DNA from: Trichaptum fuscoviolaceum
Taxonomy: Eukaryota > Basidiomycota > Agaricomycetes > Hymenochaetales > Trichaptaceae
Assembly (NCBI GenBank): GCA_910574455.1
Contig: CAJSYZ010000007.1
Span: forward strand, 5,017,974-5,081,973
Reading direction: 5' to 3'
DNA: 64,000 nt
The translations under genes were made by a program, and so were the position numbers. Positions 57,601 through 64,000 of the stretch are shown here, piece after piece (positions within the stretch are counted from its first letter, which is position 1; each line of letters starts with the position of its first letter). The notes beneath the pieces are model-generated. The model did no database searches and had not been told where the DNA came from. It was given only the letters and a program-made list of their open reading frames with translations.

Positions 57601-60540
57601 CTTTTTTTCGTCCGGGGGGAGTTTAGCCCATTTGGAAATACATTGGGTTGTGTCTCGTGCGCATTTGAGGCCGAAACCAAACTCGAATGTAGTCATTAGA
57701 TAGCAGGGTATACCAATGTAAGCCAGAGGAATGTGGCCCGTTTGTAACCGCAACCGGCGATCCATCTTTCAGTTAGATTCATTGTGGATCATGTGCGGGT
57801 GCTTTCCCCGAGGAAATGCAATCTTGCCACGACAGGATCTCATCGTATGGTTTAAAAGCGAGGCGTGGAGATCCATTGTATGAGGAAGAGGCTCTCTATG
57901 ATTGAAAGGAATGTCGGATGGACAGAAGATGTAATGAATCATGGAATGGTCAAGGAATAGCACCCGAAAGGTTGGTCCAGCCACGATGAGGTAGAGGTCG
58001 TATGTGGGTCAGATAGCGCAGAATAATGATGGTCAGCTGGTTCGATATTCCGGTATGCCAAGAACACGAAGTCCAGCAGTAGATTTATGTGCTTGTATAA
58101 TGATGGGTCTGAATGAATGAGATGGAAGGGCGTGAGGCAGGGTCAATAAAATGGTGCAGTGAGATCAATACGACATACCCTAGCGAGGATAGACCGCAAA
58201 CTCTGTGGCCAGATTGCGCAAGTGTGCTGCAGAAGGTGTGCAGCGAATAGACCGTCAAATCAGCTGCTTGTTATCATGCAGCTCATTGTCTGCGACAAGG
58301 CTTAGAGGACATAACTTCGGAAGCTACGACATTCTTGTTTCTCCTGACTGCACGACAAGATGTCATGAGGAGATCTCCTGACAGACAAGCTGTAGGCAGC
58401 ATGTTCGATCAGAAACGAATGTCAAATGATGCGCCCCCCATGAGGATGTTGCCATACGGTACCGGAGCGATAATGTCTCCATCGGCGTTGCTGAAGCGCC
58501 CCCTTCTAGCAATGAAACAGTTGTAATGTCACTCTGTGCATAAGCTCGCAATTTGGCACCAGACATTCCCCGTAGCTCAGTCGGCTTAAAGACGACAAGG
58601 TTATTCCACCAGACCTGCTGCATTTCGCAATTGATTACAGGGATGCCAGCTCACCCTCCACCCACGATGAAGGTCTGGCATAATTGTATTCATTTGCACG
58701 CCTCGTTGCGTGATTAGGGATGGGGATAAAGAGATAATGATACCTCAACAGCAGTTGGATCTGAATTGTTTGGGAAACAGCCTCCGCTAAGTGTAGTGCG
58801 ATCCGCATCCCCCGCACAATATAAGGGAAGAAGGTCCAGGGATTTGTCTACTCGAGACGTCTAGCTTCTTCAAGGCCGCTGAAATGAATAAAACAATGAG
58901 CCCCTTAAGAGCTATGCAATATTGTCTGGACTTACCCTTACGGTATCCTAAGGTGACCTCTGCTTGTATGAGCGACCGGCGATAAGGCTAGCTGGATATG
59001 TAGGGACTTCGGTCCTTGTTCTCCCGGTACTGTATCTGTGCAGAGTGTGCATGAACACGGGGCGATCGAAGGTAATGGCGAAGTCATTTGCGGCCATCAG
59101 GGAATCAACAGAACCGAGTAGAGTGTGCAGTAGAGCCTACCGGGCACATTCAATGGAAGAAGACACGACGAGATCGAAAAGCCGAGCCGGTGTCTATGTC
59201 GACTATTGAATGTCAAAAACTGTCGAAATTCACTCTTGCAATACGAAATCGTTTGGTCCGGATGGTACGAGTTGCTGTCCCGCATTTGTTTGACCCTCGG
59301 GCGCTCCCTATCACATTCAGTCCAGGCGGTCAGACATCAGTTACTCCTCCCACCGTCATATGACGGAAAGTGGGCGCAGTGGGCCTCGTGCGCGGGAGGA
59401 GTCTGCTTGAGAAAGTTTCATCTCCCGCACGCCATTCAACGGATCTACGGGCCAACAGCAACATTGGCATATGTCGAGGGGGGAGGCCAAGAAAAGGTTG
59501 CAGATCGTAAAGCCAAAGGCTTGGTTTTCTTTTCGTCCGAACGCCGTGGATCCGAGAACACTAGGTCATGGATATGATATGGATAGGAATGACGCCGTCC
59601 ATTCTTAGCTTGCACCGCGACCACAAGACCAAAGAGATTTAGACGATCGACAGTGCTTCAACGAGAAGACTTCGAATGGTGAGTGAGCTGGCACTCGGGA
59701 GGCCGACGGGTTCCTCGTTGCTTTTGGAGAGTCAGGATACGAAGAATCCCTCACGAAACGAGCAACCAGAGATGGCTAGCATATATCTTAATAGCTGAAA
59801 AAATGCGCGTTGGGAGATAAAGTCAAGCTCCGAGGAATTTCATGCCAAGATGCAGAAAGAACTCGCATGTTGATTGATTTACTACTGGAAAAGTCCTTCA
59901 AACATGACCGTCCATTCCGAATCGCAGGTATCTTCTGCGTCAACTGAGAGGGAGGCAAGTGCTTTCTGTCAAATAGTCCCGTCTGTCTGGCATACAGGAA
60001 AGTTCTTCAGGCTATCGCAAGCAATTGACAGGCTACAATTACGGTCTGCTAATGTTTTGCAATTAGAACATGGTGAGCCTTATCATTATCTTTCATGTTC
60101 AGATATAAACTCACATCTGAATTCCTTTTCTGCGAGTAAATGGGGTATAATTATGCTATGTCAGTACCCTATATTTGTTGGGCGCTGTGTGCACGAAATG
60201 CAGAGACTGTTCGATCAAATATCGGCGTGTTGAAACTTTGAGGAACGCAGGAGGTTTGACTGGCGTCTAAAAGTGGACAAAAGGGGCGCCACCACTGGCA
60301 GCACGTGTGAACAACTTCTTGAAGAGTGGCGGTCTGGCGCCAAACACGCCACAACACTCCTTCTTGTTTCCCTGTTTCCCTCGTCGTCACCGTCAACAGC
60401 GACCACGCCTCGCATCCTCGCATCCAACCACCCTCCCAAGCTCGCACAGCTGTGTCCCAACGACGCTCACGACCTTTATCTCTCTAACAACTCCCAATTC
60501 ATCCATATCGAAAAGGCAGAAGGGACATCGAATCGTCAGG
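54635..60540. other. Gene-poor 5.9-kb region
   Basis: The first part is the proteasome 3' flank, with long pyrimidine-rich tracts up to about 55550. Beyond that, short frames appear on both strands, including minus-strand pieces at 58363-58623 and 57577-57765 with hydrophobic segments. I could not link them into a gene or name a family. The last 200 bp, with CT-rich sequence, are the ROT1 promoter. Confidence 0.4.
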
Positions 60541-61438
60541 ATGTATTCCATTTCATCTGTCATCGCGCTGGTAGTGTCGACGCTCGCCCTGCCCGCAATC
60601 GCTCAGAATGGCCCGAACGGAAATTTGACAAGCTTGACGGGTACTTGGGCTTCGGGCGCAAAGAATGTGTTGACGGGATCTGTGGGTGGAATATTAAATA
60701 TCTGTTGGATTAGGATATTAACATCTTTCGATGAAAGGGCTTCGCCAACCCAGCAAACCAAACCTTCACATACCCATCGACGACTGGTGTATCGTACTCC
60801 TTGTACGTCTGCGCCTTTTTGTGTATTAGCTTGTTCTCGATTGACAATTGTCTGCCAGTACCGATGATGGTTTCTATGAGATTGCGCGGTATCGGTTCAA
60901 TGGGAATGGTGCGCTATCTCAATTAGTTTGAAGCGAACATTTTGCTAACTACTTTCTGTTCTCTGGCATAGGCTCGCAGCCTACGTGCATCACTGGCGTT
61001 TTGAATTGGGTGCACGGCACCTACCAAGTGCTCGCGAATGGTTCTCTAATCATGACACCGTTCGGTGACGGGTTCCAACAAATTCAAGATCCTTGCGCAG
61101 CGCAGTCGAACTTCATTGAGAACTACAACGATACAGAGCTGTACCTCAACTGGCAGATATTCCTTGATACCTCCACCGGATACAAGTTACACCTCTTCCA
61201 GTTCGACGGTACTCCCGTTGCTCCGCAGTTCCAAATTTCCCCCCAACCGAACATGCTTCCCACGCAGCTTCTGCGAAACGTCACCGCAGGATTTACTACG
61301 CAAGATGGGTTCGTAGCGACGGGTAGCAAAAGTGTGCTGTCTGTGTCGAACAGCGCAAGGACTTGGGCAAGCTTATCAGTGTCAACAATCGTGGCAGCGG
61401 TTGCAGGAACAGGCGCGCTGGTTGTGTTGACGTTATAG
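60541..61438 (+). CDS. ROT1: Rot1-type ER chaperone
   Basis: Rot1 is an essential ER membrane protein in yeast that assists protein folding and N-glycosylation and supports cell-wall beta-1,6-glucan synthesis. Four exons join in phase: 60541-60681, 60738-60802, 60859-60908, 60972-61438. A signal peptide (MYSISSVIALVVSTLALPAIA) is followed by LTGTWASGAKNVLTGSGF, FTYPSTTGVSYSF, DDGFYEIARYRFNGNG, CITGVLNWVHGTYQVL, NGSLIMTPFGDGFQQIQDPC, and a C-terminal hydrophobic tail (STIVAAVAGTGALVVLTL) acting as membrane anchor. Several N-x-S/T sites are visible. About 240 aa, the normal size. Confidence 0.93.
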
Positions 61439-62181
61439 AGAGGAAGTGTTGTGCTGCTCGCTCTCCCCTCCCCTATCTGCTATTTTCATGACGTGACTTC
61501 CAACTTCATTACAATCGCATCTTACAGACTTTGCACAACAGTCCCCATCACAACCGGCCCCCTTTACCCAACTTCTGTGTCTGGCACGCTATTTTACTTT
61601 TACTTTCTCACCACCCTCCTATTTTGTTTGTTTATAGGACTTTCTTATATACTTATACCCTGCCATCTCAGAACCAGTCGCTCCTTTGGTTGTTAATCTG
61701 CGTGGTTGACCGAGTGCTTTCTCTCCTTTTTCAATTCTGCTTTTTATTGCGCATAAGAAGAATGATCATGTACCCTAATTGTTTTTGGATCGTACTTTGC
61801 GTTATCGCCGGAGCGAATACATGAAGTCCTCGTTGAATATTGATTCCGTCATGCTGCGGCTATAGACTCGCAAGCCAGTCGTTTATGTGTGTGTTGGTCA
61901 CAAACGACTGGTTTACGAGTTTACTGCGGCTAAATGGCATCTCATGCTTGGTGTTTGAGTATGTATAGTAAACAATCTTTTGATGACATCTGGCACAATG
62001 AGCTTCAGTACTAAGTATGTGGTATGCCAGACTTGTCTTTTCTACTACTGATGTCCATTTCTTTCCTTTCAGGGACCGATACTGCTTTCATCGATACCAT
62101 GATCATAGTGCCCATTGCGCAAACATCTCCTATCTTGTATTCTCTTGAGTCGTGGCACGAAGGCGACGTGGGCAACAGATA
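61439..62181. other. 3' flank of ROT1
   Basis: Pyrimidine-rich downstream sequence, no gene recognised. Confidence 0.4.
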
Positions 62182-62785
62182 AGGTAGGCGACAGCCAAAT
62201 CCAGCAACCACGTGATCTTCTACTGTCACTCAAAACTTCATCTTCCTACTTCTTGGACAATAATCAAGGTTCAGCCATTTTGTTCCATCATATTGTAGCT
62301 ATGAAATGTATCTACAGAATGGTGCAAAAAAATTAGGAAAAAGTTGAATTTTTCCGGACTTATAGAGGAAAAAAAAAATGTTTTTGCCAAACTGTATAGA
62401 AGACTGTTTTCGTAAGTTTCCGCTATAAAAGTGTTTTTGTTCCTCCGAGTTTGGCGGAGTGACAGTGACGTGACATTACCATATTTAGATATATTAGTAA
62501 TGCGTTAGTAAGCAAAGGGTCTCCGGCGTCTTCCGTGGTAAGGGTCCCGGTACCGGAGAAAGTACCGGACAACCATCGGACACAAAGAGGCTTATGCAAA
62601 CAAGCACAAAACTCCGGAAAGCATCGGAAAGTAGCTAAACAGACTCTAGAAAGCTCTTGTAAAGCTGTGGAATATTTTGAGAATTATTTTTATTTTTGAA
62701 ATCTTCTTTTTGCCAGAATTTGGCGGTGTGACTGTGACATGTCACGCACACGTGATAGGTAGCTGGATTTCGCTGTCGCCTACCT
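62182..62785. mobile_element. Second MITE family, 604 bp, TA target
   Basis: Starts AGGTAGGCGACAGCCAAATC and ends with the inverted complement CGCTGTCGCCTACCT. The inverted match extends about 35 bp with a few mismatches to the CACGTG words. TA flanks both ends (62180-62181, 62786-62787), as for Tc1/mariner-type elements. The interior is AT-rich and non-coding and contains an imperfect direct repeat of TTTGGCGGAGTGACAGTGAC (near 62450 and 62720). It is unrelated to the 278-bp MITE at the left of the window. Confidence 0.85.
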
Positions 62786-62787
62786 TA

Positions 62788-64000
62788 GTTGGTCAACCGA
62801 AGAGTCCCGACAGGGGCTACAGTACAACATCGTCCAACAGCAAATCCTGTCATAGTATCCCCGTCACGGTGTCACCTTATGTTGTTTCTAAGTTGGCCCG
62901 TGTTTCCTCCGTGTTTCCTGTGAAGTATTGAAATCACCACGTCTAGAAGCACGTACAGCAGCTAGCACAGTCTTGGAGCTCCAGAAGCAATGCTCTGAGT
63001 ATGAGCTGATCAATTTTTTTCAAATCGCAATCGTCTGGGCTTCTGGCTGGATTTATAGATACAGGTTCTGTATGTGTTTGTGGACTAGCACATCGGGGTC
63101 GCTATCTTTCACCCATCCTTTTCACCCTGTGACCATAATCCCCTGTTCTCGAGCTCCATGGCTCTATTTTCTCTCGATGCCAGCGCAAAACTAAATGGTG
63201 AAATCGTAGTTCGGATGATGTCAAGCCTACTTGGTATGTGACTCTCCCATTCAAATCTCTTATGTTGAAGACTGAATATTGAGCCAGTCCTCGTAGACTT
63301 AATCAAATGGCGCTTTCAAGTTCGAGCTATACAATTCGGCGTCAAGGCATCACGACACGACATTATGCCAGATGAGAAAAACAGTCATCTCAACATGGTT
63401 ATCGAATACCTTCATCAATTTTCACATGCTGTGGAACCTTGTAGGCGTCCTTTTGATGCTAAAACGTGTTCGGGAGGAATTGACATCACTCGTTCATGAT
63501 CTATTGGTACTTGCACACCAAGGGCAATACCATTGCTTTTAACGGTATGTCCGTCTGTTTTCCGTGCTTTTGCATTACGAGACTTTGGATCTGTCAGGTT
63601 GCCTGAAGCTTGAACTTTGCATAGTACCAGCAACATGCTGTGCCTTACACTGGTACCCGTGACCTCCAGCAACGTTTTCTGGCCAAATTCACAACCTTCG
63701 CGGACTCGGAGCGAAGACCCCGCTCAGGATTCCGTGCCCTGCTTCTTTCCAACTTGTTGTATTCATCCTGGATCTTGGATAGAACCGATATTTGCTCGAG
63801 GAGAGGATAGATGCGAACTCCGGATGCAGTTATAACGATGCAAGCATAGCTTGAGATGTTGGCCCCACTTGGCTATCTCGATGCTGCTTCAGCCATACCA
63901 CCTTGGTGCCTGGGATGTGGCTGGATATACTTCTTTCCGACAAGCTTTCAAGTAAAGGTCCCTGCGCATTCTCAGAAGAAAAGAAGCCAAGTGACGGGAT
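62788..64000. other. Right edge, no gene supported
   Basis: Short frames on both strands (for example 62928-63194 plus, 63415-63672 minus) lack motifs or coherent splicing. Nothing further can be supported. Confidence 0.4.

Noticed and set aside
57577..58817. Minus-strand frames with GFGLKCARD (P450-like) and RGMRIALHLAEAV (oxidoreductase-like)
   Set aside because: Single short resemblances only; no neighbouring family motifs and no consistent exon chain.

Overview
The window reads as nuclear DNA of a basidiomycete fungus, most likely an agaricomycete. Host genes are broken by many short (about 40-70 nt) GT-AG introns. The transposons are of fungal types: a MULE-like SWIM-finger transposase and a Plavaka-type transposase. 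The host genes resemble conserved fungal housekeeping genes. No rRNA, tRNA or CRISPR array was recognised.

Left part (1-16304). A nickel-transporter gene runs off the left edge, with a 278-bp TA-flanked MITE upstream of it. A 5.8-kb MULE (2057-7845; 49-bp terminal inverted repeats, 9-bp target duplication) sits 83 bp before an intact aldo/keto reductase gene. The MULE transposase is itself cut by a second, base-for-base identical copy of the MITE. Next come a small repeat-motif protein gene, a BTB/POZ protein gene and the diphthamide-synthesis gene DPH2.

Centre (16305-44220). Nearly 28 kb between the DPH2 promoter and the UBC1 gene is bracketed by imperfect terminal inverted repeats of about 37 bp and a possible 3-bp target duplication (CGC). 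I interpret it as one giant Plavaka/CACTA-like transposon or a nest of such elements. It holds a large minus-strand companion gene interrupted by a 2.5-kb LTR-type insertion, a Plavaka transposase with one frameshift, and two unrecognised accessory genes: one with an in-frame stop, one an apparently intact six-exon gene of about 930 aa. Dense arrays of short inverted motifs lie between these genes. The right arm is a series of decayed, same-strand copies of host-type genes: F-box/WD40, 3'-5' exonuclease, and a group III (Nik1-type) hybrid histidine kinase. This looks like transposon gene capture.

Right part (44221-64000). Host sequence resumes with UBC1 (E2 ubiquitin-conjugating enzyme with UBA tail), a possible small spliced gene, a long gene-poor stretch, the proteasome beta-6 gene (PRE7) with unusually long introns, another gene-poor stretch, the ER chaperone gene ROT1, and a second unrelated 604-bp TA-flanked MITE. 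Intron and exon limits come from reading frames, splice consensus and family knowledge only.
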